Assembly: GCA_013399695.1 (NCBI GenBank)
Contig: VXAU01000952.1
Span: 31,459-95,458, forward strand
Source of the DNA: Formicarius rufipectus
Taxonomy: Eukaryota > Chordata > Aves > Passeriformes > Formicariidae
Direction of reading: 5' to 3'
DNA length: 64,000 nt
Both the position numbers and the translations under genes were made by a program. Numbering within the stretch: the first letter of the stretch is position 1; each line of letters begins with the position of its first letter. Of the stretch, positions 1 to 12,969 are shown one piece after another. A model generated the notes under the pieces. The model was not told the origin of the DNA and ran no database searches. It saw only the letters and a program-made list of their open reading frames with translations.

Positions 1-130
1 AAGTGGGTTGATGACTATTACTGTATCCATTCAATAATAATGATTTATTAGTAATTATTATAAGGAAAAATTATACATTAATACAATAATTATAATAATT
101 ATTGTATTAATTTAGTGATAAATATTACTG
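1..130. repeat. AT-rich tract with a 35-bp palindrome
   Basis: The first 130 bases are almost all A and T. Positions 77-111 form a perfect inverted repeat: arms ATTAATACAATAATTAT (77-93) and its exact reverse complement (95-111) around the single base at 94. The flanks at 76 and 112 do not pair. I assign no gene or element family. Confidence 0.85.
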
Positions 131-2930
131 AATCATCCCAAACCACATGGCAGCCCCCCTGCATTGCCCTGTCATACCCTCTGGCCCAAACACAAGGACA
201 CACTTGCCCCAAGCCTTGGGATCTGTGGCCAAGGGACAGTTAGCAGTACCCAGGAGAGACATGAGCACCCAGTGTGGCTGGACAGGCCAGTGGCAGCACC
301 CATGAAACCCACCTCTAGCAGCTCTCCCAGTGGGGAGATGCAGGGTGAGCGCTGCTGGGCAACACCGAGCAGCTTTGGGCAGGCTCAGGTCCTGCCTGGG
401 GCTGGGGGATCACTGGCAGCAAGTCCATCCCCCCCCCCACAAGTTCCCTCCTCAGCTCCTTGCCTGTGCAGTTTGTGCAGAGGCTGAACAGTTACAGCTC
501 TCTCTTTCTTACCACTCTCAGAGGTGGTTCCTGAGCCATTTGCAAAGGGTTAATGTAATTGAACATTCAGATGTCAGAAGAGGCTTTGGGCTGAAAACAG
601 CAAAAAAAGATTCTGGGGAACCCTTAAAGTCCTGCTCTGGGGAGGCAGTAGAGTTACACATGGCACACAGGTTGCAGCCTTAGCTTGGCTTGGCACAGAC
701 TGCACAAAGACATCCTCCTTTAGTCACTATTTTTTTGAGATACATTGGGCTGATGCTCTCTGGGAAATGAGGTGCCTAAGTTAGATGCTGTGGAATTGTC
801 AGCAGCCCGCACACCCCACAGGCTCTCAGGCACCTGCACCAGCAGCCTCCACGCTGACCCAGAACATGCTAAAAGCAGAGGTGAGGTTGGCAGGGGCAAA
901 AACATCAACCTTTCCTCTAAAGAGGGGATTAGGACCAAGAAGAATGTCTGTCCATGTGGGTTAGAATGAAGCTCAAGTTAGCAAAGCCCACAGGAGAGTT
1001 CAGCAGCTGGTATCCAACACCAGCAACTCTCTACCTATGACTTGATTACACTGTGGCAGGTTTATCAGGTGTCTCTTGATGTGGTGACAGCAGCAAACTG
1101 GCTGTGTTGAACCTGTGGCCGAGCAGGCAGAAGCACACAACCCAAAAACATGCCGTGTGAAGCATTGTTGTTAGATTAGGGGGAGATAACACAGTTGACA
1201 CCTCAGCATGGAGAGATGCTGACTGGCACTGCTGCTCACAGTAGCTCCAAGAACTCTTAGACCTGACAATCAACATATCCTAGAGGTATTTCCATCCCTG
1301 GAAGTCATCCTTTGGTAGGAGATTGCCAGAGAAAGGGTACCTCAGTTGTCATAAGGCATTTTACAAGAACATCTGCAAAACTACACAGACTGAGCAGAGC
1401 GTTTCCAATGCCGTGGTAGTCCCCAAACAGAATATTCTGTTTCACTGCAGGAGACTGACTGGAAATTAGGAAGGTTTTCCTATGGAAAGGGTGGGAATAA
1501 TCAGGGTAGAAGAAAGGATGGCAGTTTTTAGAGGCTTTATTACTCTGTAAAGGATGGCATCTCGCTTCTTGCTGGTGCGGCCAAGAGGTTGGTAAAGGAC
1601 CTGGCTCAGCCCTGGAGAAAGCAAGACAGGGATTACAAAACTATTGCTTGCAGTCTCAGCTTAAGCCATGAACCTGCACAGCTTTCGATGAAAAGGACTG
1701 TAAATGCTTCATCAGCAACACGACCAAGCTTCATAGGAAAGAAAAAGAAAGGAAGGGCAGATCCAGAGGGAAATAAACCTACACCGGCATTACCTTTCCC
1801 TACAGCCTGCTCTTTATTGAAGAAGCAGCAAAAGCTCCAGTGCACTTCAGAATACAAACGCTGACATGGAAATTCAGAGCCCTGAACTACTTCCAACAGG
1901 GAAAATATACTGACCGCAGTCTCTTTGGAGGTCAAACAAAATCAATAGCCTTTCTCTCCAGTCTGTCTCTAAACTAAGCTTCTTTCAAAGACATCCAGAG
2001 AAAATGGATCATCTTTTGTTGTTGTGTGTGGTTTTGGGTTGGGCTTTTTTTTTGTTTTGCTTTTTTTAAGTGGTCAAACATTCACAGAAGCATAAGAAAC
2101 TCCTTCCTTCCTCAGCATACTGAAAGGATTGTATAGCGGTCAACACTGCCCATCAGTTTTACTACACAATAGATGAGTTACCCACTTCTTGGGGAGGAAA
2201 CCAAGCTGGAAGCCGCTTAGCGCTTGGTAAGAGAGGAAAAAATAAATCAATGCATTTGCTTGATTGGGGTACGTTTAAAGCTGGTTGTCAATTAGTTCAA
2301 CACAGTTTGATGTTAAGAGAGCACAACAATTTAGCCCCAGGAGCTGAAGTTCGCTGCATTTCCTCAAATTGCTCCTGCTGAGAAACAGATACTGGCTGCA
2401 GCCAGGTCAGGCACCAAGGAGGAGGAGGAATGAGGCTGAAGTCACAGCCACAGAGCGAGAGTTGGTAAGAGGGAGCCTGACATCAGATACAGCCAGACTG
2501 GTGACTGCTTCCTTCCATTCAAAGTACACACCAAACTGGATTGATGTCCAGAAAGGAGTAGAGATGATAGTGGGTTATCACACAGCTTGCTCCTCCACTC
2601 CCCAGCACACACCTTTGGAGATCAACTACAGTTTATTCACCTTTGTGCAGACAGCATCATCCCTACCATATAACTAGGTCACCCCCAGCTGAGGGAAATA
2701 GCAAAAGGACTACAGGGGAGAATGGAAAACTGCCTACATCCAATTTTTTAAATAATAAAAACTCCTAAAAATATAAACTAAAAAATCATAAAGTGGGACA
2801 AATCACAAAAGTTGCTTTGTAAGGGTCCCAATGAATGCATCCAGAGAACCACTGCATTCAGAGCAATGGATCACTGACAGCTTTACCTGCCAGTTCTGAT
2901 CTGACAATCAGTTTTCAAAGACACTCAACA

Positions 2931-3012
2931 AATCACAAAACAATTTAGGCCAAGAAGATTCTCCAGGGGTCACCCAACTGAACCCCGTGCTCCGAGCAGG
3001 GCCATCAGGGAA
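2931..3012 (-). mobile_element. Possible decayed CR1 LINE 3' end
   Basis: The order AATCACAAAAC, AATTTAGGCC, CCCAACTGAACCCC and TGCTCCGAGCAGGGCC resembles the CR1 3' terminus (CACAGAATCA, TTAGGTTGG, CCAACCCC, TGCTCAGAGCAGGG). It is strongly diverged, so the assignment is tentative. Confidence 0.35.
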
Positions 3013-6000
3013 GAGACCAACACTCTTCAGCTGTGCTCCAGCTCCCCTGCAACAGGTCGCTCTTCCTGACACAGCCTAAGCCCACCTGAGGACTGTGGTC
3101 TCTGCACCACAGGGGTGGCTGGAGAGGGACAGGCACATCTGCAGCTGACCTGGGCCCCAGCACCAGCAGCACTGAGCGTGGACCTCAGCAGGGTGAGCTG
3201 CTCACGGCCATGACCGTGAGTCTCTGCTGCCCCTGCAGCCACAGTCAGACCTGCTGACCTGACGGGCACCCCACACTGCTGATGTTTGCTGCTGTCAGCA
3301 CCTAGAGGAGGTGTGCTCAAGCCCCTCTCTGTCTCTAACTCCCCTTGCAAGCTCTGCGTTTTCATATGCCACAGAAAGGAGCGTTTGTTCCACCAGCCGG
3401 TGTAAAGGGCAGCTCATTTCTGAGTGAACATATTTAGCATCTTATAATTAGGATCTTAACTACTTCTTCTGCCCTCACAGGTCTAATAGTTCCAGTGCTG
3501 GAAAATCCTGGCAAAGCTCAGAACAGGTTACAGAGATGGTGACCATCAAACGTTCACCCAACTCCATATGGCTGCAGGAACAGACAAGGCTAGTAGCTGG
3601 AAACAAAAGTGCTGTTTCTTTGCAAGGCTTTTTATCTCCCCTCCTCCGGTCCCCCCCAGGTGGGACAATTTACGCAGTGACTACAGAGCTCTTACATGTG
3701 CTTGTTAGCACCCCCAAATTAGTAGGTGTAAAGTCAATATCCTTTTGCCTATTCGCTCCTAATGAGTCACCAGTCAGAAACTTCACTTGGAAAAAAAGGT
3801 TACAAATGCAGATGCAGAAGCAAAAGAAATAAAGGCAGGAATCACAAACGTTGCACAAAGGCAAGGGGCTGGGCACACCTCACAGCACCAGGCCATTGTC
3901 ACCGGCTCAAACCTAACAGCTTTGATTTGCCTCCCACTGGCTAAAATGGTTTGAAATGCAAGGTCTGAACAAAGGTGCAAGACACAGGAGGAAACGGGAG
4001 GCATTGCCGGGGACTTAATCTCCTTTCAGTCTCGCACAGGAGCTCCAGGAATGGCTCTGCTGAAGTCGGTGGAGTTTCAGGAGTATAGCAAAGAGGATAA
4101 TCAGGCCGTGACTGTAACAGAGATCCAGCCCTGTGATCCCTCCATGCAGCCAGCATGGATCCCTTATTTGGGATTTACACTAAAGTTACCTTTAGGCAAG
4201 CTTCTTCCATGCTGGAATCTGGGGCAACATCACAACAGAATCAGACGAGCTTTAGGCAGCTGTAGTGTTCACCCCCTAACTCAGCATGTGATTTGAAACC
4301 AGGAGCCCCAAGCGTTCCCCAGTGTGCTTCTGCCCTCACCCCTGCAAACCCCTGCCAGATCAGTAATGGGGATTCTGCAGTGGGGACACCCCACCCATGG
4401 CAGGCATAGACACACTATGAGCCTTGCAACTGCCCTTGGACAAGCACTGAGGACATTTGGACAATATTTTTTAGATTTATTTGATACTTATATACCATCC
4501 CATTCCTGTTCCTTCCCCACTGCTTCTCTACACTGAGGTCTGCACCACCTCCAGAGGCTGTCTCTTGATGCTGCATCTCCCCTCTCACATTCAACCACCC
4601 ATTTCCTCTCCTGTTTGTGCTTCCAAAAACACTTGAGAACATCAGGTATAAACGAAACCATACCAGCCATGCCAACTCTAAGGCAGGATCCCAAACATAT
4701 GTCTTCTACCATATGCTCAAGCATCATACACCTGCGTCATCATTGTGCCACTCAGGCACAATAGCCACTTCTCTGTCCCACCAGCCCAGCTGTGGGAGGA
4801 GGGCAGAAGCAGCTGAGCAGCATCAGAGAACAAGGGCTCCTCTCCACACGGGCCAGATCCTTCCAGCCAGCACAGCTGCCATCCAGTTGCTGGAAGAGAC
4901 CCAAATTTTGTCACAGCTAGAAAACAGTAGGGTCAGGTCAGACGGTAGGATTGTTTCCTTATTGCTTTGGGAAGAAAGGCACCCTTTTTGGCAGCTGCAA
5001 ATGCAGAGGAGGTGAAGGCCTCTGAGACACACATTTCAGAAGGGAGAGATGAGGACAAAAGAAATCCGAGCACTACCCAGTCATTTCCAAAGTGCAACCA
5101 CTCCAGGCAGCATCTGCAAAGGACAGCCACATCCCCAGAGCATTTACAGCAGAAGTCAGGGACACAAGGCTCAGGAGACACTGAGAAGGTCTCAGCTCCT
5201 ATGTCACCATAAAAGCATGAATTGCCTGTCACGGGCATTTAGAAAATACTGGAAACTCATCAGGGACCAAAGTGTGAGCGATCTGTTGCTGGCACAGTCC
5301 ACTCTTAATGGATCCCTGTTAAGGACGCTCACAGAGCTCAGCCATGCCACCATCTCCCTCCAACCCCAATACTCTTCCTCACTGTAAGAAAAATCAGGGA
5401 ATCTTGTTACTGGGCCTTCTCACTCCCCTTACTTCCAGCTCGCCTTCCCCTTCTTGCGAGCGCTGCGACCGCAGACGCGCTACACGTGTTCTCCTCTGCA
5501 TCTGACTGGCAGGCACTCTGGAAAATGCCAGTATTGGAACGGCCTGAATTCAGCGGTTTCTGAATGCTGATCGGACACTATTTCGTTCAAGCCACAGGTA
5601 GTCATTTTTTGGGGGTATTTTCAGCTCCCTTTTTGGACTCCTCCAGATTTCCAAGCGTCATGCATCAGCAATTTCTCCTCTTCGCAGCTTCATTATTTTT
5701 CACCTTTCCGCCGAGCCTGAGGCTCGGTGCAGTTTTGTCGAGGCCTGGGTGCTTCCCTGCTCTTCCAGACAGCCACGCAATGTTACTGGTGTTGGCAATG
5801 TTTGCTGTGCTCCACCTCACAGCTGCGGAAATTCCTGACTATCTGGTTTTTAAAAGAGCTGAGGTGAAATCCGAGTGACTGAAGTGCCTTATTTTTCTAT
5901 AAATGTAACACCTTTCTTGAGGAAACCCCAACCTGAAAACAGGAATAGTCTCACAGCATCTAAAAACACCAAATAATTGCTTCTAACCAGGCCACTGATG

Positions 6001-6830
6001 TGGTCTCCATTAGCACCATCTCTTTAGCATCTCTCCATTTGCAAAGCTTTCATCCTGCTGGCTCACCGTGATGAGAGGAAACGGCCCAGCCCTTGTTCTG
6101 GGATGAGGGAGGGACACAGGAGAACAGTGAGAGGATGAAATTCATACGACTTGGTTATGCATGAGGAACAAAGGTCCTTCTGTCTCCACTGTCTGGAGGG
6201 TCGAGTCTCAGTGTCCCACCACCCAAGCTTGGCAAAGCGGAGCCGGAGATGCTCCAGGTGAGTGATGTGGTCAATGCGACCACCACCATGCAGTCTCCAG
6301 CAAAGCAAGCTCCTGACTTGAAGAATCTCAAACAGCAACCTAGCAAGGTTCCACAGTATCTTCAAGAAGTATGCTCTTTACACATCAAGTTTTGCATTTC
6401 CTATCCTATCCTTAACTTGGCATGTTCTTGATAGGGTTATTGACATTTTTCATTTCCTCCAAGTGTTTTTTATGAAGGACAAAATCTCACTGGCCACGTG
6501 ATGTCATACATAATCATGTACACCAAAGGCAAAATGTACAAGAGAGTTTGTTGACAATGTTTTCCTTCCATTCTCTCCAAAGTAAAAGCAATTAAAAATC
6601 CTTTTGGAAATGAGACTAGCCTATTCACAGAGTACTTTTAATTGAACTTCAAGAACCGACTTGAATTAACGACTGGCTAAACCTCAGCCAGCACAAAACA
6701 AGGCTTGATAACAGATACCGACATAGAACAACTGCAATAAACCCGAAGGAGCTCTCTCAGGATTTGTGCACAGAATCACTCATGGCCTAGAAATATATAT
6801 AAAATTATGCAAACTTCTTCCAGAACTCCA

Positions 6831-6888
6831 TCACAGAATCACAGAATCGTTTGGGTTGAAAAGGACCTTAAAGATCAGCTCCCACTAT
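6831..6888 (-). mobile_element. CR1 LINE 3' end fragment
   Basis: TCACAGAATCACAGAATCGT followed by TTGGGTTGAAAAGGACCTTA and AAGATCAGCTCCCAC is the reverse complement of the bird CR1 3' terminus, including its octamer-type tail repeat. Only about 55 bases remain before similarity is lost. Confidence 0.85.
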
Positions 6889-8059
6889 CCCCTCAGCAGT
6901 CTCCAGTATAGATTCCAGGTAAAAGTAATCGTTACACTAATACACACAGTGCATTTCCAGAGGCAGGGAGGAGAGTGGGAAGCCCTAAGTTTGTGTGTGT
7001 GTTATTTCATCACAGCCAGGGAAAAACATACAGCAAAGCAGCTGCTTGAGCTTCACAGGAAAACACCATAAACACAGCGAGGCAGGAACAGATAACATCA
7101 TATTGACCTGTCTTCAGGGTCTGGCATTCACATTTTCATAAAGTGTCTAAGAAGATAAATCACTATACTAATAATATTTGTATTGATTATCTAAACTGAA
7201 GCAGCAATCGACTCCATTGTCTCACTTCCTCTTAAATTGCTCACAGATGGGATCCTATTTCCTATTCTGCATTTCTAATGGGAACACTTAAATCACAGCA
7301 CAGAATTATATATAAACACAAACTGTTAACAAAAACGCTTTTAGGACTTGCATGAAAATAAAGATCTTTTCACTTTGTAGCTCACTTTCCACTCCACAAA
7401 GAAATTAAAAATGACGAATTATCAGCAGTCCTCTAAATTACTTCTTGCTATTTCTGGGCCCCTAACATTTGCTGACAGACAGGCCTATGCTTTCTGAACC
7501 CCAGTCACTGGTTATGGGGACTTGAAGTTTGGACACAGAGCTAAAAGGGGTTTTTTTGGGGTTTTTTTTTGAAAGTAAAGTCTCTTTAATCTATCTCAAA
7601 ATCCAGAAGTAGGGAAATTCAAAATTCCTTGATTGTCAGGGAAAAAATAAACAGGTTCTGCTATTACTGCAGGTACAAAATAAGAACTGCTGTGCAGAGA
7701 GAGGTGGACTTCAGGCATGAAGCTGGCTGCAGCAGGAGCTTCAGACAGCTGCTTCCAAAATCAAAAGTAAAGGAAATGGACAACAAATTCATTGTTCAAA
7801 ATACGTTTGTCATGAGCCAAAAAGCAAAAGACTTGTATTTTTCTCCCCTAACTTCTCTTCCTGCCTAAGCAAGGTTTTTTCCTACTCTGACACAGAATAT
7901 GGCAGAATAGAAACTGAAAAATGTCTTCAGTGTACAGATGGTTTGTGTCAGATGCTTACAGCATATTTCAAATGGAACCTTTCAGAGCCACCAGGAAGGT
8001 GAGCGCAGCCGAAGCCCCTCAACACCTGGAGCAAGCTGGGACACCCTCCCCACCTCCTG

Positions 8060-8190
8060 CCCCATCCAGAGCCCAAGCTCCATCCTCAGATGCAGCTCCA
8101 TGCCCAGTCCCCAGCTCCATCCCCAGTCCCCAGCTCCTGCACCATCCCAGGCTCCTGCCCCATCCACAATTCCAGCCTCACGTGTGGGTC
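8060..8190. repeat. Degenerate minisatellite, CCATCCC/CAGCTCC-rich
   Basis: Imperfect copies of CAGCTCCATCCCCAGTCCC and related CCAGCTCCTG/CCCATCC words follow one another for about 130 bases. This repeat creates long open frames on both strands (for example at 7921-8436 plus) that are rich in Pro, Ser and Ala and are not genes. Confidence 0.65.
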
Positions 8191-10262
8191 AGCCACAAGT
8201 CAGCTGAACATTCAGCTCATTTCCCCACTTGTTTTCAAGGAACAACTTCACCACTGCAGATGAAAAGGGAAGACATTTTAAGGAAAGAAAAAAATAAAGC
8301 AATTGGGGATTGTTGGGCAAGGAGAAAAAGCCCAGAGCACAGCAGCTGGACGGTGAAGGCTCCTCCGGCTCAGGCCAGTCCCCAGGACACATATGACTGT
8401 ACAGCTGCCACGGTGAATGATCATCCCTTACGCTGAGGTCAGCTCTGCCCTCGGGCTAAGTAAGTGAAAATAAATGGTTTAGAAGATAAAAGGTCTTTCA
8501 AAAAATTTATTTGTCTTGTCATCATGTCAAAACTGTAATATGGAGAGACTGGAGGCCGCGATACATCGGTTAAATGGGAAACAGCCATCCTGATGGTTCA
8601 GCAGAATAAATAACAAACTGAAGCCCCGCTCATGCGGGATTTGGGGCTGAGCTGCACTGGCAGACAACCCCTTGCACGCACCTGTTCCTGGGAAGAAGAA
8701 CAGCTTGGAAATACGCGTGGAAAAAATACATTTATAATTCATAAACCCCAAATGCTGCTTGGACTACATCTCCCATCTTTCTTTCAGGTAAATTCTGCAC
8801 CTTCCAGCCACAATGAGTTTAGTTTTTCCTCCTGATCTTCCCAGGAGAGGGATCGAAACTGATTTAAACTATTCCAGGAAGGGAAAGGGTTAATCAGGCT
8901 TCCCAAGGCAGCTTGCAGTTCAGGTGCCAGAAACACCGAGGGGATAGAATGACTTGCTAAAGATGGGACAATGGCACTGGTATTTTGCATTTGTTTCCAG
9001 GCTTTGAGATAGAACAAATGGGAGTCATTAGTGAAATGAGTTTAGGGAGTTCTAAATTAGCTGTCAGGCTGCCAAACCTGAAAAAGTGCTATGTCAGCCA
9101 TTAATTCTGGAGAGCGCAGGATTACCCAAACCTAGAAAGGAATCCTGCAAAATTTAGAGTCAATTAAAGGAGACTATTTCGCTATAATAATATTTTCCAC
9201 ACATATTACACCTCCTCATGGAACTGAGCCCACTTCTACCACAAATGAAATCTCTGGCGGGATGGAGTGTGGCTGATGTCTAGACAGCTGTAATGTGCTC
9301 TCCACGGGCAGGTCCACTGGCATCTCCGGGAAGCTCCAGCTTGAACAGAAGGTGGGGGCTGCAAGCTGCGGAGCACATCACCCAGACTGGAGTGGTCCCA
9401 GGAAGGTCATTCATTTCCCCCAGCTCCTTGCTTTCTCTGTACCACCTAAAAAACCACATCTGTACAGGGTGTTCTCTCCCCGAAATGTCCATGACATGTG
9501 GAGGTAACACCTGGCATCGAGTTTCCTTCCCTCCGTGGTCTGCCTGACCCCAGATATGTTGACTGCTGGCAAACTCTATTAACCCCCCTAAATCTCCTGT
9601 CTCAGCAGCATCTCTTGAGTCCTGAGCTAAAACCCAATGAACTCAGGGGGAGTCTTCAAGAGGATGTCACTGGCTCAGGGTTCAGCACTGGGATGTTGAG
9701 GAGAGATGTCCCTTGCACAGGATGTGCTCAAAGCCTAGAAGGCGTATAAATGAGAAGGCTTATAAAATAAAAGGTTTCTAACCTTCTGGGGGACCCAAGA
9801 GTGGTTTTTAAATTGTGGTGAAATAGGTCCATGGACAAAATAGCACCTGGAACACGCTGACTATTAATGTACCTACACACAGCACACCCCAGCCTTCTGG
9901 ACATCCAAGCAAATTAAAGCTACCTGCACCGAGAGGGCTGCAAAGGGCTCTCACACCTTGTCACCTTCTCCACTGATGGCTATCACTGCTTATTACCCGA
10001 AGGACAGCAGTAGCGGGGACAAATTAAACCAAAAATCCCACGGCTGTGAAATACAAATGAGGCAAAAAATGCCTTCACCCAACCAAGAGAGCTCTGTCTC
10101 CCCAACTGCGCCGGATACACAGATCGTGAACAAACAGGATAGAATGTCTTCTGCCTTTTGTGAAATGAAAATAAATGAAAGGATCTAAGGTTTCAGGTCA
10201 CTGATCCCTCTCTTCCCTATCTGTACCATTTATCAGAGGTAGAATGTAAAGGTTCCAGGTCC

Positions 10263-10284
10263 TTTTTTTTTTTTTTTTTTTTTT
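10263..10284. repeat. Poly(T) tract
   Basis: A run of 22 consecutive T. It could be a retroposon tail on the minus strand, but no element body is recognisable beside it. Confidence 0.95.
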
Positions 10285-10299
10285 GTCAGCACTTTAATG

Positions 10300-10790
10300 G
10301 TTGTTTTTCCTCCTTCCCCCTTTCATTTTCTGAATTAAAGGACCACTCAGGAACCTGTAAAGTAATAATAAGCTTATAACAGGAATATTGTTTTTGTGGG
10401 CCAGTGCAAACTGCTTCTGAATAGGTTGCAGAGATTAAAGTAAAAATGCAATCTGTAAATAGATCAGTCTTTTAATTAGTTTATAGTCCGCTAAGAGATA
10501 ATATTTTGCTCACATAGATCGTCTGTTATCTAAAGATCTCAGAGCACTTTAGGAACATCAATTAACCCTTTTAAAAAAAAACAACCTTGGGAGATAGGTA
10601 AGTGTATTTAGATTAATTAGTGTTGCTGTGAGCAGCAGGCATTATTATTAGATTTAATTTAGTCCAATAATTGACTTATCTGTTAATGGATTCTAATTCA
10701 TTTGAGAAGGGATCAAATCCATCTGATTAAAAGGATTACATCGACTCAATTAATTCTATTAACTGACTTAATTTGCCATTTAATAATCTG
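10300..10790. promoter_or_regulatory. Candidate conserved noncoding element in FGF18 intron 3
   Basis: This AT-rich, non-repetitive block is dense in homeodomain-type cores (TTAATTAG near 10473, GATTAATTAG near 10611, CAATTAATTC near 10747) and GATA/TATC words, with no simple-repeat decay. That texture is typical of developmental enhancers. The call is inference from composition only, because conservation cannot be tested here. Confidence 0.35.
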
Positions 10791-11379
10791 ACACACGGGG
10801 CCAGATCTTGGCCCCAAAGAACGCATAAACCAAAAATTATACACCAGAATTACTATACCAGCAAAACCACGCACTGCAGAGCATGCATTTTCCCTTGCAC
10901 ATGGCATTTGCACACCTGGATCAAACATTCGCTCCAGCTGGATTCCCCCAGCCCCGTAGCATCAGTCTGCCCTGAGCCAGGGCTGGCTGCTCATTCTGCT
11001 GTCCTTGCGGTGGCTACTTGGAAAAGAGCAAATCCCTGCCCGAGATCTGCCACCTTCCCTCTTTTCTGGGCATTCTCTGCAACCAAGAGGTGATAGGTTT
11101 TACAGAAGTCAATAAAACCTTGCAATAAAAGCAACTTCCCTTCAAAGCCAGGACAAGCCCTCCCATGCCAGCCATTTGGACGATGGATATGCCGGGGGGA
11201 GGGGAGGAGGAATGGGGAGCGGAGAAAAAGAATCTCTTCACTTGGACACCGTTCTTTAACCAGTTGTGAATCTATGGGAAGAGAGGGGTAAGAGACGCTA
11301 AAACATTATTAGCTCCCCTATCCTTAAAACTGGCTCATGGCTGGTGGTGAGCACTCCCGACCTTCGCCCTGAGAGCGTT

Positions 11380-12600
11380 TCCCACGGGAGCCCCGAGCCC
11401 GCACTGCTCTTGCCCGATGTTATCTGCTGTCAATGGGCCTGAGCTGTTGAGAGAATTCGGGGCTGGAGTCAGCTCACGGGCACCTTTTCCCACGTCTCTT
11501 CGCAGACAATGGCTCTCGCTAGTCCTCCCCACGCCTTCCCCAAGCTGTAATCCCTCGGCCCTCGGCCCACCCGACCCCGTCACGCCGGCAGGGACAGGGG
11601 CCCGCGGTGTCTGCGAGGCCACGGCAGCCCCGGAGCCGGCGGGGGCTCTCGGAGCCAGGGCTGGCTGTGTCACCGTGCCAGCGCGGAGCCAGTCGGGCAG
11701 GAGGACACACAGCCATCTGCTGCGTGGGAGGAGAGGTGGCCTGCTCCAGGTGCAGACCCGACTGGCAAGACGGAGATGTGGATCAAAAGTTTGCAACTGT
11801 TGGGATCCCCAGACCCTGTTTAAGCCTCTCTCTGGTCTTGATCAAAGGTTACTCCGTAATAATGCCACAGGGGGAGGGGTTCCTGGCACATAATGAGCCC
11901 TGTGTCATCGCCATTGTGTCCAGGTTTGGCTGTAACACAGATGGTTCTCACTCCAGTAACTCCGACATCTCTCCCCCTGCATTATCCCAGACAGGAGCTC
12001 TGCATGGTCACATCCTGGACCGCCGTGTCCCACCTCACTGTCTCCCCGATTATCATGCTCGGAGTGTTCCCGTGCCAAGCAGGACGACGAGCGGATTTCC
12101 ATAACCTTTCAGCAGGGCTAGGGCCGAGAAGGCTTCGCAGCCCTCCGGCCCAGGGGGCTGGCTGAGGAGGCGCGGGGGGAGCCGGGGGTGCTGCTGCAAA
12201 CACCGCCGAGGCCGGAGCGCTCCGGGCTGTTCGCAGGACCAGCACCCAGGAGCGGGGCATTTGGTGGCCAGCAGGGATGCGAGGCTGCGGGGATCCGGGG
12301 ATGCAGGAAGCATCCCCAGACGGAAAATCTCCAGCTCTGCCACGGTGCAGCATCGCTGTCGGTCATGAGCGCGCTCCTGCGCAGCACCGATTTGTTGTTC
12401 AGACACGATTGCATATGTATGAAGGGGACAAGATGGGCTTTGACACATAAATTAGCACTTGTCAGCTGCTCCCGGGCACACGTCCCTGCTGCACCCACTG
12501 TAAATGCCTCCTTCTTTCACGGAGAGGAAAACTCCATCACGGCCCCTGACAGCCACGGCGGGCAGGAGCCTCCCCGGCCGGCAGCAGCACCCAGCGACTA
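11380..12600. promoter_or_regulatory. Intronic CpG-rich block in FGF18 intron 3
   Basis: Two CpG-dense parts (about 11530-11700 and 12110-12320) stand out against the CpG-poor intron. Between them lies a less GC-rich segment with TCF/LEF-like sites. It may be an intragenic CpG island, an alternative promoter or an enhancer. Long open frames on both strands here read as low-complexity Ala/Pro/Arg peptides with no family resemblance. Confidence 0.5.
11781..11852. promoter_or_regulatory. Paired TCF/LEF (Wnt-response) motifs
   Basis: GATCAAAAG at 11781 and TTGATCAAAGG at 11838-11848 occur 59 bases apart in the same orientation. The second matches the TCF/LEF high-mobility-group consensus (ATCAAAG) in full. 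FGF18 is reported as a Wnt/beta-catenin target, so the position is suggestive. Function is inferred. Confidence 0.4.
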
Positions 12601-12730
12601 GTTTACACATCAAACCTTATAAGGATGAATGCAGTTAAATGACACAATAATTAGCAGCCAAGTGGCACTTTCCCCTCCTGTTTTATCTGGAAATTTGGGA
12701 ATGACAAAGGACAAGGCTGATGAGACCTCA
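12600..12730. promoter_or_regulatory. Candidate regulatory segment with SOX/HMG-like and homeodomain words
   Basis: An AT-rich stretch holds ACACAATAATTAGC (about 12642), TTTATCTGG (about 12682) and GACAAAGGACAAGG (about 12703), a tandem HMG-box-like pair. It adjoins the CpG-rich block. Only motif resemblance supports it. Confidence 0.25.
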
Positions 12731-12969
12731 GGGCAGCGCTTTCCCAGGTGCTCTAGGCTGTCACATCCCGCGGCGCAGCTCACGCTGCTCCTCCACCCAC
12801 CTCGGCAGTGGCAGGAGCTGCTCTCTGTGCTCATCATGTCCACGGTCTGTGCCTCATCAGGCCTGACACTTCCCGAGGGAACAGCCATTCCCAGATTCTG
12901 ACCTGTCATCATCGTAGCTCACCTCCACCTCAGCAGTGCTGCACATGAAAGCAATCTAACACGAATCGT

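Noticed and set aside
5564..5878. 104-codon plus-strand frame with hydrophobic stretches resembling a signal peptide or membrane protein
   Set aside because: There is no family resemblance, and it is isolated inside FGF18 intron 3 with no splice or promoter support.
7921..8436. 171-codon plus-strand frame rich in Pro/Ser/Ala
   Set aside because: It is produced by the degenerate minisatellite at about 8060-8190; the neighbouring frame and opposite strand are also open, and no family features are seen.
11335..12104. Several 100-165-codon frames on both strands
   Set aside because: They arise from GC-rich composition in the intronic CpG block, lack splice or family support, and overlap each other in opposite directions.
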